From NCBI RefSeq assembly GCF_014202295.1, contig NZ_JACHGM010000003.1, forward strand, positions 1 to 54,214: DNA of 54,214 nt, in the 5' to 3' direction. This document shows positions 25,526 through 34,424 of this stretch, piece after piece (positions within the stretch are counted from its first letter, which is position 1; every line of letters begins with the position of its first letter). Both the position numbers and the translations under genes were made by a program. The DNA comes from Borreliella afzelii (lineage in GTDB: Bacteria; Spirochaetota; Spirochaetia; Borreliales; Borreliaceae). Under the pieces are notes generated by a model. That model was not told the DNA's origin, did no database searches, and worked only from the letters and a program-made list of their open reading frames with translations.

Positions 25526-26770
25526 ATGATATTTAAAAAAATGATTGATGAATTTAAAATGGAAATAAAAAACAATAAATCCAAAATTAATCCTGTTGAT
25601 GTTTACCGGTATTCAATTTTTTTTAGGAATTACATAGACAGTACAGCAGAAGATGCGCTGAAAAATGGAATTAATTTAAGCTTACTTGAAACTTCTTGTT
25701 TAAAAGAAGGTAGAGATTTTCTTTCAAGCTTAAAGGTGGAATTAAAAGAAGCTCTTCTTGAAGCAATGATAAGCTATAGATTTAATGGAGCAGGTTATAT
25801 TTTAGTAAAACCCAAAGGTGAGGATGAAGATTTAAGTAAAAAAGTTAACAACGAATTACCTACGGGGTTTAAATATTTAGATTTTCAAAAGATTGTTAAC
25901 AAAAGAGAATCTGAGTACATAGAATATTTCTCCAGTTCAAAAGACTTAGATGGTGTTAATGAGAAGGCAAGGGTTGTAAAAATAGATAAAAGTAGAGTAA
26001 TAATTTATGAAAACTATGATTATGTTTTAGGTTCACACGAACCCTCTTATACACAAAGTTTACTTCTTAATATTTGTCTTTTAGAACAAATTTATTTAGA
26101 GATAGAAAAAAGAATAAGAAATTATAATTTTTTGTTCTACAAAGACGAGCATTTAGTAGGGCTTGTTGAATCTTTAGAGCTTGCAAAAGAAGAAATTAGC
26201 GTTTTAGCAAACAATAATAAAGGCATATTTTCCACCTTTTTTAAAGGTCAAGATTCAAACAAAAGTTGCTCAGCATTAAGTAGCGCTTCTGAGCAGCTTA
26301 CCAGAGAGCTTAGCAAGATTAAAAGCACCCTAAACAATGATGGAATTTTTTATACAGCATCAGAGAATGCACGCCTAGAAGTAATAAAATATGATTTAGA
26401 GTTTTTAAAAGACGCATTTGAACTTGTTAAAGCAAAAATTGGTGCTGATACTAAAGAGCCGCTTACTAGAAGTTTTAATGAGCAGGTCAAAGGACTTGGC
26501 AGCAGTGGCAAGGGAGACAAAAGCAATTATTACGACTATTTAAAAGGCGTACAAGAATCTGTTGCTAATGCGTGCAATCTTAAGCTTAACAAATATTACC
26601 GATTAAATATGAAGTTTAACGAGCTTGAAGTTTTAAGCTATGAGCAAAGACTTGAGAGGGACAATTTACTTCTTGATGTTTATTGCAAATATTTAGAGTT
26701 AATTAAAAATGAAAATCTAAGTCACAAGGCAAGAGAAAATTTAAAAGAACAATTAAGTTTAGTTATTTAA
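25526..26770 (+). CDS. phage portal protein (BBA38)
   Basis: A 414-aa protein at the head of the capsid operon. Portal-like traits are the N-terminal YRYSIFFRNYIDSTAEDAL region, a central GAGYILVKPKG strand, a later TREPL-type segment (ADTKEPLTRSFNEQVKGLGSSGKGD) and a helical C-terminus. The portal forms the dodecameric DNA gate and docks the terminase. Assignment is from these features and order. An in-frame ATG at 25541 also lacks a binding site; I keep the first ATG because it coincides with the predicted transcript start and the same TAATGATATTTAAAAA context starts BBA30. Confidence 0.72.
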   Translation: MIFKKMIDEFKMEIKNNKSKINPVDVYRYSIFFRNYIDSTAEDALKNGINLSLLETSCLKEGRDFLSSLKVELKEALLEAMISYRFNGAGYILVKPKGEDEDLSKKVNNELPTGFKYLDFQKIVNKRESEYIEYFSSSKDLDGVNEKARVVKIDKSRVIIYENYDYVLGSHEPSYTQSLLLNICLLEQIYLEIEKRIRNYNFLFYKDEHLVGLVESLELAKEEISVLANNNKGIFSTFFKGQDSNKSCSALSSASEQLTRELSKIKSTLNNDGIFYTASENARLEVIKYDLEFLKDAFELVKAKIGADTKEPLTRSFNEQVKGLGSSGKGDKSNYYDYLKGVQESVANACNLKLNKYYRLNMKFNELEVLSYEQRLERDNLLLDVYCKYLELIKNENLSHKARENLKEQLSLVI

Positions 26771-26781
26771 AAGGAGTAATT

Positions 26782-27381
26782 ATGGAAGAAATGGCTTCAA
26801 GTATAGATTACAAAACTAAAAGCGACCAAGAAGATTCAAAAAAGTTAAGTTTAAACAATGAAGTTTTAAATAATGCTTTGCTTGAGGAGTTTTTAGAATA
26901 TAAAAATCTTAAAAGCGCCAATAATAATTCAATCAGTTTTTCTCACAATGATCTAAGAGAATCTGTTGAGATAAATAAACTTGCAAATGATAATTTAAGT
27001 TTTGAGTATAATACAGAAAATCTTTTAGCAAAAGGGTATTCTTTTAAAGAAGTTGTAAAAGGCCAAGCCGAAGAACTTATTAGAAAGTATGTAAAAGCAA
27101 CTCAAATCTTAGCAATAGCTGGAACTAACAATCTTGATGAGATTGACTTATCGTCTCGTGCAATACTAATAAGGGTTGCAAAGACCAATATTGATCAGAA
27201 TAAGAATGCTGAAAATTCATACAAAATAATAAATTTTCAAAGAACAAACTTAAATCAAAAAAACAATTTAAGAAACAAAAATGCTTTTTTTAGTACACAT
27301 CATGATTTAAGAAAAGCAATGTTTAACGAATGGGAAGAGCTTAAGCGTGAATTTTATTGTAATAAAAAAGTATTAGCTTAA
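26782..27381 (+). CDS. DUF1357 protein, possible scaffold (BBA39)
   Basis: A 199-aa protein, largely helical with charged ends, AAAGGAG before the ATG. Between portal and capsid genes, phages usually encode a scaffold or protease; there is no serine or cysteine protease motif, so scaffold is the better guess. DUF1357 is the Borrelia family found here in cp32. The polar N-terminal 60 residues are low-complexity. Confidence 0.6.
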   Translation: MEEMASSIDYKTKSDQEDSKKLSLNNEVLNNALLEEFLEYKNLKSANNNSISFSHNDLRESVEINKLANDNLSFEYNTENLLAKGYSFKEVVKGQAEELIRKYVKATQILAIAGTNNLDEIDLSSRAILIRVAKTNIDQNKNAENSYKIINFQRTNLNQKNNLRNKNAFFSTHHDLRKAMFNEWEELKREFYCNKKVLA

Positions 27382-27435
27382 ATTTTTGCAATTTAAGCTT
27401 TTAATAAAAAATTAATTTAAAAAAGGAGATTATTA

Positions 27436-28047
27436 ATGAGTGATTCAGTTGATTTTAAAAAAGAGATAGAAAAACTAAAAGCATCAAAAGTAGAACTTGA
27501 GAGTCAGCTTGAAAGTTTAAAAAAAAATCAAGCTCAAAAAATTGTTTTAGACAAATTACAAAGTGTTAATGCTAACAGTTGCCCTGTGTTTGAGAGCAAT
27601 TCTAAGTTTCAAGATGAGGGATTTTATTTTGCTCAAAAAGGCGGACTTAAGAGATCTTCTGCTGATAAGTTTGAAAATTACCAAGCTCAAGATTTTTGCT
27701 ACAAATGTGGGGTTAAGCTTATTGTTAATGGTTCACATTTGCAAATAGCAAGAGGCGGCGGCAGTGATCTTTATGGGGTTTGTGTTGACTTTGATGATTT
27801 TTCAAGAACCGGGACAGTTGTTCCAATAACTTGTAGTTTTGAATGTGTTTTGATTGCTAAAGATAAAACAATTAAAGCAGGAGATAAATTAATAATAAAC
27901 AGCGAAGGGTTTTTAGAAAAAGCTTTTGAGAATGCATCAATTATTCACGCTTTAGCATTAGGATCTGCTGAAGAATTTAAAGACAAAAGAGATGTTTATG
28001 GTGTTAGAGTTCTTTTTTTGGTCAAGCAAATAAAAGATGCAATTTAA
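27436..28047 (+). CDS. DUF228 protein, probable capsid decoration protein (BBA40)
   Basis: A 203-aa protein. Residues 1-40 form a coiled coil (KEIEKLKASKVELESQLESLKK); the rest is beta-rich with FDDFSRTGTVVPITCSFECV and IKAGDKLIINSEGFLEKA, which is how small head decoration proteins of the gpD/DUF2190 type look. The role is inferred from this and from its place before the capsid gene. AAAGGAG precedes the ATG at 7 bases. Confidence 0.6.
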   Translation: MSDSVDFKKEIEKLKASKVELESQLESLKKNQAQKIVLDKLQSVNANSCPVFESNSKFQDEGFYFAQKGGLKRSSADKFENYQAQDFCYKCGVKLIVNGSHLQIARGGGSDLYGVCVDFDDFSRTGTVVPITCSFECVLIAKDKTIKAGDKLIINSEGFLEKAFENASIIHALALGSAEEFKDKRDVYGVRVLFLVKQIKDAI

Positions 28048-28063
28048 AATAGGAGAATTTAAA

Positions 28064-28981
28064 ATGGATGAGAGTATATTAAATAACGATGAGTATGTAA
28101 ACGTAGTAAGGGATGTTTTAGTGCAGGAGTGCCCAATTCCGGAATATTATCATTTTTTAGATTCACAGCAAATAGAAAGCAGTAATATTTCTCTTGGAAG
28201 CGATAGAATTATCAAGTGGTATTCTAATTTAACAGACATTCCCACACTAAAGGTTAATGATTTTAACACAGTCTCAACAATAAAGTTTCAAAGACAAATA
28301 GTAAAAATCAATTATTTACCTTTTCAGTATGCATTTACGTACTATGCACCAGACGGGAAAGTTAGTGTAGAGGCAAACACAAATATTAACATGAGAGAAG
28401 GACTACTAGGAGCAATAATTGAGATACAAAAGTTAATGAGTGCTCATTATTTAAAGGGCGGACTTGCACTCTCAAAAGGCAATAAAAGAACGCTTCTTGT
28501 TGATGAGTCTAACAATGAAACTATGTACGGACTTTTGAATTTGCCAAATCAAATAGATAAAACAGTTAAACAGACAAACATATTAGATCAAATAAAATCA
28601 ATAAATGATGATCTTGGAAAGATTAATTTAGAAGATGAGAGAAAAGTGCCTTTTAAAATACTTACAACTAGTAAAATCAAAGGTCGTTTACTTGAGAGGC
28701 TCCCAAACAATAATTATTCATACAAGGACATGCTTTTTGATTTTATAAGTGCAATTAATAATGATGCAAATATTGAGCTTGAGACTACAAATTTATTAGA
28801 CGATGAAATTTTAATATATCCAAGAAGCAGTAAACTACTACTTTTGAGAGACGGTCACCAGCCGATATTAAATTCATACACAGAAATCTCAAGTAGCAAT
28901 TTTAGAACAAGTTTTCTTGACTTTTCTATTGGAACAATTTTGGCAACAAAAAATTCAATCCTTAGAATAAAATTGAGCTAA
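28064..28981 (+). CDS. probable major capsid protein (BBA41)
   Basis: A 305-aa protein. I start at the ATG at 28064, because ATAGGAGA stands 8 bases upstream, instead of an ATG 27 bases earlier inside the previous gene. The sequence has an N-terminal arm, then IKFQRQIVKINYLPFQYAFTYYAPDG and a long helix (REGLLGAIIEIQKLMSAHYLKGGLALSKGN) like the spine helix of HK97-fold capsids, then a beta-rich domain. Size and order support major capsid; no proteolytic site is obvious. Confidence 0.66.
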   Translation: MDESILNNDEYVNVVRDVLVQECPIPEYYHFLDSQQIESSNISLGSDRIIKWYSNLTDIPTLKVNDFNTVSTIKFQRQIVKINYLPFQYAFTYYAPDGKVSVEANTNINMREGLLGAIIEIQKLMSAHYLKGGLALSKGNKRTLLVDESNNETMYGLLNLPNQIDKTVKQTNILDQIKSINDDLGKINLEDERKVPFKILTTSKIKGRLLERLPNNNYSYKDMLFDFISAINNDANIELETTNLLDDEILIYPRSSKLLLLRDGHQPILNSYTEISSSNFRTSFLDFSIGTILATKNSILRIKLS

Positions 28982-28983
28982 AA

Positions 28984-29439
28984 ATGAATGAAAGCAAAAT
29001 CGATACTGATCAGGTTCTCAGCACAAAGTTAAAAACTCTAGATAGCGAAAATCTAAGCCCAGCTTTACAAACAGTATATGAGCAAATACTTGAGCTTTTA
29101 ATGCTTGACTTTAAAGATCTAAGCATTAAAGAATTTTCTTTGTATTTAAATTTACTTGAAAATATTTTAATTCTTAAGCGAATAAGAATTAAAAGCTTAA
29201 ATGATTCTACAATGTTTGTTTTAATTTATTATTTTATTGGCTGTGAGTTAAAAAAACGAAACAGATTAAAAGGTTTTAATTTAAATAGCATCAAGTCTGA
29301 AAAATTTAAAGAGATATCATTAGAATATTTTCCCACAACGCTTAGTGGTAAAAGTTGTGGGGGGGATTTTTGTGAATATTTAGATAGTTTAATAGAAGAG
29401 TTAAGAGTAAAAGACTCTTTAATAGGAGTAGTTAAGTGA
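28984..29439 (+). CDS. DUF3890 protein, probable head-tail connector (BBA42)
   Basis: A 151-aa helical protein two bases after the capsid gene, whose stop overlaps the next GTG start. The leucine-rich segments (ALQTVYEQILELLMLDFKDLSIKEFSLYLNLLENIL) resemble the helical adaptor (gp15/XkdG-H type) that follows capsid in many phages. DUF3890 is the family I associate with this cp32 slot. Inferred role only. Confidence 0.55.
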   Translation: MNESKIDTDQVLSTKLKTLDSENLSPALQTVYEQILELLMLDFKDLSIKEFSLYLNLLENILILKRIRIKSLNDSTMFVLIYYFIGCELKKRNRLKGFNLNSIKSEKFKEISLEYFPTTLSGKSCGGDFCEYLDSLIEELRVKDSLIGVVK

Positions 29440-29825
29440 AGTCTTTAGAAATGAAATCTTTAGAGATGATTAATTTGGGTTTAAGTAATATTATAAAAAC
29501 ATATTCACAAGATCTTTTTTTTTGTAAATTTAGAACAATCAAAGATCCAATGAATGCATCTTATGAAACCAGATTTCAAAGTTCTGATACTGTTGCTTTT
29601 AAAGGCATGTTTTTATTAATAAGTCCAGAAGAAGTAGTTGAGATTGAAGGTGTAAATATTTTTGACAAAAATAGTTATGCCAAGGTGTATACTCTTGAGA
29701 ATTTTGAATTTGAGTGTGGAGATTTGATTAAGGCCCATGATGATTTTTATTCGATCTTAGGGGTTCAAAAGAGCTACAAAGAAGGTTTAAATTACAACAC
29801 GCTAGTTTTAAGGAGTTCTTGTTGA
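29436..29825 (+). CDS. DUF1506 protein, probable head-closure (stopper) protein (BBA43)
   Basis: A 129-aa protein beginning at GTG (29436), chosen because AGGAGTAG precedes it and it overlaps the prior stop; ATGs 15 and 30 bases later have no better site. A beta-rich centre (SSDTVAFKGMFLLISPEEVVEIEGV ... YSILGVQKSYKEG) fits the SPP1 gp16-like stopper fold. The repeated KSLEMKSLEM N-terminus is odd and may mean that translation starts at one of the later ATGs. Confidence 0.55.
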   Translation: MKSLEMKSLEMINLGLSNIIKTYSQDLFFCKFRTIKDPMNASYETRFQSSDTVAFKGMFLLISPEEVVEIEGVNIFDKNSYAKVYTLENFEFECGDLIKAHDDFYSILGVQKSYKEGLNYNTLVLRSSC

Positions 29826-30175
29826 GTATAAAAATTAGATTTAAAGACATTTATTCTTTTAACACAGAAAATAGTGTTAATATTAAATCGGAAGAACTTG
29901 AGAAAGAGATTACTTTTAAATTAGCAAAGGTTGCGTACAAAGAGTTTTATTCTAATATTGTTTCAAACAAGGGAATAAAAACTGCTTTTAGGAAATCTAT
30001 TAACAAAGGGCTTGTTGAAATAAAAGATCAGTTTAGAGTTTTTTGTAAGAATTATTTACTTAGCAGGCAAGGCCTGCAGTCAAAAAGAGCTTTTAATACT
30101 AAAGAATTTAAAAATTTGATTAACAATATTGAAAAGCTTAATCTTTTAAAAAATAAAACAAAAGGACAGTTATGA
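29822..30175 (+). CDS. HK97-gp10-like neck/tail-completion protein (BBA44)
   Basis: A 117-aa basic protein. Two consecutive TTG codons are possible starts (29819 and 29822); the second is 6 bases from AAGGAG and overlaps the preceding stop, so I use it. Helix-rich sequence (KGIKTAFRKSINKGLVEIKDQFRVF) in the slot where phages encode gp10-like neck proteins. It ends in ATGA overlap with the next gene. Confidence 0.52.
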   Translation: MSIKIRFKDIYSFNTENSVNIKSEELEKEITFKLAKVAYKEFYSNIVSNKGIKTAFRKSINKGLVEIKDQFRVFCKNYLLSRQGLQSKRAFNTKEFKNLINNIEKLNLLKNKTKGQL

Positions 30176-30711
30176 TTGTAGGACTAAATGAATCTGTACA
30201 GTTTTTAATAAAAATACTTACAAAATTTAAAGAGTATTTAGATCTTAAAGAAATAGAATTAGAAATCCTAAATACCTACAACCACCCTTATTTAGAAAAG
30301 TTTGCTACAAATACCAGCAATTTAATTGTATTAAAAAGCGAATCTTTTGAAGGGCTTACTCCTAGAAATCTAAGGGGTAGAAATTTCTGTAAAACATCTA
30401 ATGAGTTTAGATTAAGGTTTTCGCTTTATTTTTTGAGTTTTACGGTATTAAAAGCTTACAAACATTCTTATGAGAGTGTATGCAGAGTGTATGAGCACTT
30501 TTTAGAATTTTTACATGAGAATAGATTTAGGTTTGAATTTACAAAAGAGCTTGATAATGTTTCTTATTTGCTTTTAACTTATTATCTTTCTTCGATTAGT
30601 GATTTAAATAATGATGGGCTACTTGGTGTTTCGAATATGAGGAGCAATATGTGTTTTAGTTTTAATCAGATTTTTGTTGCAAACATACAGGTTTTAAAAC
30701 AAGAGAGATAA
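30172..30711 (+). CDS. DUF764 protein, probable tail terminator (BBA45)
   Basis: A 179-aa protein translationally coupled to the previous gene (ATGA). Alternating helices and strands (FRLRFSLYFLSFTVLKAY) and a place just before the sheath gene fit the tail terminator (gpU-like) role. DUF764 is the Borrelia family for this slot. No motif proves the function. A 58-base gap with short TTTAAAAAATAAA repeats follows before the sheath gene. Confidence 0.52.
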   Translation: MIVGLNESVQFLIKILTKFKEYLDLKEIELEILNTYNHPYLEKFATNTSNLIVLKSESFEGLTPRNLRGRNFCKTSNEFRLRFSLYFLSFTVLKAYKHSYESVCRVYEHFLEFLHENRFRFEFTKELDNVSYLLLTYYLSSISDLNNDGLLGVSNMRSNMCFSFNQIFVANIQVLKQER

Positions 30712-30769
30712 ATATTTAAAAAATAAAAAATTTAAAAAATAAAAAAATTAAGTTAAAAAAGGAGGATAA

Positions 30770-31840
30770 ATGCCAAAAGATACAATAAGCGTTAGTTTGG
30801 CGCAAAACAGACTGGTTACCAATAATATTAATTATTACAATCCGCTTTTAATCTACAAAAGTAGTGTTTTAGCAAGTAAATATTTGGCATTAAGTGTTAC
30901 AAATTTTGAAGATCTGCTTAAAAAACTTGAGATACAAAAGGGTCAAGAGTCCGATTCTTCTAAGAAGAAAATAGCAGAGGAGCAGTTAATTGCTTTACAA
31001 AAAGCAATGGGTGATTTTTTTGGACAAGACGGACTTAAGTCTGTTGATTTTTATGTTTACAATCAGATTAAAGAGATTAAAGATTTTTTAAAATCCAATT
31101 TACATCCGTTTGTAGTTTTTGTAAATGAAGCAGAAGACAGTATTAGTGGTGATTTTGAAGCTATTAGAAAAGCTTACAATTTTATTGTAATTTCCACTAA
31201 AGACAATACATTAGTGAATGTTTTAAAAGGTAAAGACAAAAGTGAGTTTAAAAATATTATTGCTATTTACAGCGACAATGAAAATTTGCATCTTAAGTTT
31301 ACAGCAATGTATTTGCATCAAGCAAGCATTTTCCATGCTGTTAATCCTTATGGGATGATTTTAAATTCTACTCCTATTTATGATGATTCTCTTATTGATT
31401 CTCTTAGAAAATCCAATATTAATTTTTATTCTCTTCTAAATGAAACTGGCAATGATGGCGTTTTAGCTTTCAAAGAAGGAGTTAGTCTCTCAGGAGATCC
31501 AATTGACGAGGCTTTTACGCTTTATTATATTAAGAATGAATCAATCAAAGAGCTTATTAGGATCTGGAATAAAAACAGTAGAGCTAACAGTAAGCTTAGT
31601 GCTTTAAATTTGGACGGCAGTTTACCAAATGAATACACAGCAGGGCTTGAATGTTTTTTCCACGAACTCAAACAAAGAGGTCTTATTGTCTTTTACAAAG
31701 AGATTAAAGTCAAGATCAATTCTTCTCAAGGTTTGAGTTTAAGCTTAGAAGTTGCGCTTAAGTATAATGACAGCTTTAATAGTGTTAATTTAATAATCAC
31801 TGCACAAGAGATAAATGAATATTTAAGGAGAGCATCATAA
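30770..31840 (+). CDS. DUF787 protein, probable contractile tail sheath (BBA46)
   Basis: A 356-aa protein with AAAGGAGG six bases before the ATG, the strongest binding site in this operon, as expected for an abundant structural protein. The C-terminal domain (ALNLDGSLPNEYTAGLECFFHELKQRGLIVFYKE ... VALKYNDSFNSVNLIITAQEINEYL) closely follows the pattern of sheath C-termini, where a cyclic strand exchange links subunits. The presence of a sheath defines a myovirus-type, contractile tail. Inferred with good support. Confidence 0.65.
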   Translation: MPKDTISVSLAQNRLVTNNINYYNPLLIYKSSVLASKYLALSVTNFEDLLKKLEIQKGQESDSSKKKIAEEQLIALQKAMGDFFGQDGLKSVDFYVYNQIKEIKDFLKSNLHPFVVFVNEAEDSISGDFEAIRKAYNFIVISTKDNTLVNVLKGKDKSEFKNIIAIYSDNENLHLKFTAMYLHQASIFHAVNPYGMILNSTPIYDDSLIDSLRKSNINFYSLLNETGNDGVLAFKEGVSLSGDPIDEAFTLYYIKNESIKELIRIWNKNSRANSKLSALNLDGSLPNEYTAGLECFFHELKQRGLIVFYKEIKVKINSSQGLSLSLEVALKYNDSFNSVNLIITAQEINEYLRRAS

Positions 31841-32262
31841 TGAAAGAATATTATTCATTAGATTTAATATTTTTTAGCTTTAATGACAATTTAATAGACA
31901 GAGGTATTCTTGAGTACAGTACAGAGCCTAATATAATGGCCAAGGCAAGCACAGAAGACAGAAATTTTCCAATTCCAAGCTTTAGAGATCCAAGAACCGT
32001 TGTGCATATTTTTGATTTAGAGGTAAGCAAAGGATCTTTTGATTACAAGCTCTTAACAAAGCTAAGCAATGAGCAATTTTATGGGAATTTATCAAAAGCT
32101 CAAAAGTTAAAAAGATTAGTGTTTAACGATCAAATGGGATTAAAAATCATTTCAAATAGTGCATTTTTTGCAGAAATCCCAACTAGAAAGTATTCAGCTG
32201 ACAATGATACGGTTAAGTTTACAATTCATGCAATCAATTGCGATGTTGAGAAAGCAAGTTAA
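31840..32262 (+). CDS. DUF1463 protein, probable tail tube (BBA47)
   Basis: A 140-aa protein overlapping the sheath stop by one base. Beta-rich sequence (NSAFFAEIPTRKYSADNDTVKFTIHAINCD at the end) of the usual length for tail tube proteins of PBSX-like phages (XkdM). In contractile phages tube follows sheath, as here. Role inferred from order and size. Confidence 0.6.
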   Translation: MKEYYSLDLIFFSFNDNLIDRGILEYSTEPNIMAKASTEDRNFPIPSFRDPRTVVHIFDLEVSKGSFDYKLLTKLSNEQFYGNLSKAQKLKRLVFNDQMGLKIISNSAFFAEIPTRKYSADNDTVKFTIHAINCDVEKAS

Positions 32263-32303
32263 TTGAATAATAAAAATGTTTTATTAAAGGATAAAAATTT
32301 AAA

Positions 32304-32795
32304 ATGAGATATAAGTTAAAAATATTAACCAGAGCCAAAACACATACATACATTTTAAAAGATATTCCTATGTATGAGTGGGACAATGTTTTAGGATTTG
32401 ATGTTGAGCGAGATGAACTTATTAGCAAGCTTAACGATCTGCAAACATTAAAAGAAATAACTAAATTAATGATCTCAAGGGGATTTTTAGATGAATTTTA
32501 TGAAATCCTAAACAAAGAGAGAAGATATTCTGAGCTTTATAAGTATGCTCTACCCACAATTCTTTTTTCAGTTCAGTATTCACTTTTCCAAACAATAGCA
32601 GGTTTTAAACAACCCGGTTTAGTTTACATTGAAAGTTATCAAGATAAAAACGGCGATTATATTAAGTACGATTACATTGACAAGCGCTGGAGTTATGATT
32701 TTTTAATTACAAATAGCAACTCTTTAGGCGCAAATCAAGAAGATTCTCTAGAAACCGGTCTTGAGTCTTTATTGCAAGAAGGTGTTAATGAATAA
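32304..32795 (+). CDS. DUF1473 protein, probable tail assembly chaperone (BBA48)
   Basis: A 163-aa protein between tube and tape-measure genes, the universal position of the tail assembly chaperones. AAAGGATAAA precedes the ATG weakly. It overlaps the following 72-aa gene by 8 bases (ATGAATAA). In other phages this pair is joined by a ribosomal frameshift; here the second frame has its own ATG, and I see no classic slippery heptamer. Confidence 0.55.
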   Translation: MRYKLKILTRAKTHTYILKDIPMYEWDNVLGFDVERDELISKLNDLQTLKEITKLMISRGFLDEFYEILNKERRYSELYKYALPTILFSVQYSLFQTIAGFKQPGLVYIESYQDKNGDYIKYDYIDKRWSYDFLITNSNSLGANQEDSLETGLESLLQEGVNE

Positions 32796-33006
32796 GGCAG
32801 AGATTGCAACCAATTATTTTAAATACATAGATTATTTGACAAGAGAAGCTAATAAGTACTATTTCCCTATTGTAATGGGCATTTGCACATACAAAGACGT
32901 TAAGAAAATGCGCTACAAAGAGCTTTTAGAGGTTAATCGAGTAGCTAATTTAAAGCTTAACAAAGAAATGTACGAACGGTTTTTATCCTTTAGTGGCATG
33001 CTTTAA
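32788..33006 (+). CDS. second tail-chaperone-like protein (72 aa, BBA49)
   Basis: A 72-aa protein starting at the ATG at 32788, with AGAAGGTG 6 bases upstream, in the +1 frame relative to BBA48. The frame is open some 27 bases further upstream. Helical, basic, with KYYFPIVMGICTYKDVKKMRYKELL. Probable partner of the previous chaperone for tape measure assembly, by position. Confidence 0.55.
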   Translation: MNKAEIATNYFKYIDYLTREANKYYFPIVMGICTYKDVKKMRYKELLEVNRVANLKLNKEMYERFLSFSGML

Positions 33007-33014
33007 AGGTTTTT

Positions 33015-34394
33015 ATGTACGAAGAAAACAATAATGAGAATAAATTTACAATTACATTAGAAGGCGTGCTTGACAGAAATGCCACTAAGAGTAATTTAAA
33101 AAAAGAGCTTTTAAGTTTAAAAAAGGAAATTTTTTTTAATCAGACTGGTTTAAGTTCTAAAGGTGGTAAGGATTTTTTATCCTTAAGCCTTGAGAAACTA
33201 AAAAGCCCCGAGAGGCTTAAAAACGACAATCTACAAAAATCATCAAATTTTAAATCAAGCATTTTTAAAGGCAATCCTTTTAAGGATTTTTTCAGCCTAG
33301 ATCTTTGGAAAAACAACTCAGAGAGTGTTTTAAAAGATTTATATTCTTCAAAAGAAAAAATCGGTTTAGCTGGTAAGCATTCGGCTGACAAAAAGAACAA
33401 TATTAGCTCTTATTTAAAGCCAAAAGTAAATAAATTAGATTTAAATTCTAAGAGTCAATATTCATATTTTAAAACTGAAAATATTAAAAATACTTTTAAG
33501 CAAAATTTAATTGACAACTTTAATAAAGATCAACCTAATGCAACATTGAAAGATTTTAGATTAAATTCTAATTTTGACAAGGTTAAGCTTAGCTTTGCCA
33601 AAGATGATTTACAAAAACCATTAGGTTTAAAAAACGAAAATAATCAGATTGTTTTGGAAAATTTAATGTCTTTTAGAAATCTCTTAAGAGATTCAAGTCC
33701 GGTTGATTTTTTGAATATAAGAGATGGTTTTAGTGATTTTAAATTGTCTTTAAAGGAATTTCAAAATTTAAAAGACAAAAAGATTTTCCAACTAAGTCTT
33801 GAAAATTTTATTTGCAAAGATGATCAAAGAGAAAGTGTAAATAAAATGCTAAAAGGGCAAAGATCTTTTGAAACAGAGTTTGAGAGAAATGATTTTTTAA
33901 GAAAACTTTATATTCTTCAAAGTTCACAAAATTCTAATTTAAATGATCTCTCGTTTATGGTTGAGCTTGCGCAGAAATTGAAAAACGAAGGTCATGCAAA
34001 AAATGATTCAAAAGCTATTAGCCTAATAAGCGATTTTCTCAGCGGCGAGAATAATTTAGAGAAAGTTTTAAGCTTTAGCATGCCAACGATTTCTCTAAAA
34101 AATCAGTTTAAAGGTGAGCCTGAGGTTTTAAATAGCAGTAAAATAATCAACAGCGCTTCTGAGCCAAGATTAGATCCACTTTTAGAAAAAACTGTAGAAC
34201 TTTTGGAATGGGCTAAAAGTTACGATTTTACTAGCAGTGTATTAGAGCCTTTAAGAAATACTTTTTCAAATCTTGGCAATCTATTAGGACAGGCATTTGA
34301 AAGCTTGCCTTTGGTTGAGTATATGACAAATGCATTAAGAGACGGTGCTGGATTTAGTGCAAGAGGAATTAATGATGATTCTAGAATGCCTTAG
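33015..34394 (+). CDS. DUF759 protein, probable tape measure protein (BBA50)
   Basis: A 459-aa, Lys/Ser/Asn-rich, largely helical protein with a more hydrophobic C-terminus (ETTVELLEWAKSYDF region through LGQAFESLPLVEYM). It sits after the chaperone pair and before the baseplate genes, the tape measure slot; at about 0.15 nm per residue it would define a tail of roughly 70 nm. Short for a tape measure and without a visible transglycosylase domain. Family DUF759 is shared with cp32. Confidence 0.58.
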   Translation: MYEENNNENKFTITLEGVLDRNATKSNLKKELLSLKKEIFFNQTGLSSKGGKDFLSLSLEKLKSPERLKNDNLQKSSNFKSSIFKGNPFKDFFSLDLWKNNSESVLKDLYSSKEKIGLAGKHSADKKNNISSYLKPKVNKLDLNSKSQYSYFKTENIKNTFKQNLIDNFNKDQPNATLKDFRLNSNFDKVKLSFAKDDLQKPLGLKNENNQIVLENLMSFRNLLRDSSPVDFLNIRDGFSDFKLSLKEFQNLKDKKIFQLSLENFICKDDQRESVNKMLKGQRSFETEFERNDFLRKLYILQSSQNSNLNDLSFMVELAQKLKNEGHAKNDSKAISLISDFLSGENNLEKVLSFSMPTISLKNQFKGEPEVLNSSKIINSASEPRLDPLLEKTVELLEWAKSYDFTSSVLEPLRNTFSNLGNLLGQAFESLPLVEYMTNALRDGAGFSARGINDDSRMP

Positions 34395-34424
34395 TAAAAA
34401 ATAGTAAATCAAAAGAGGTTTCAA

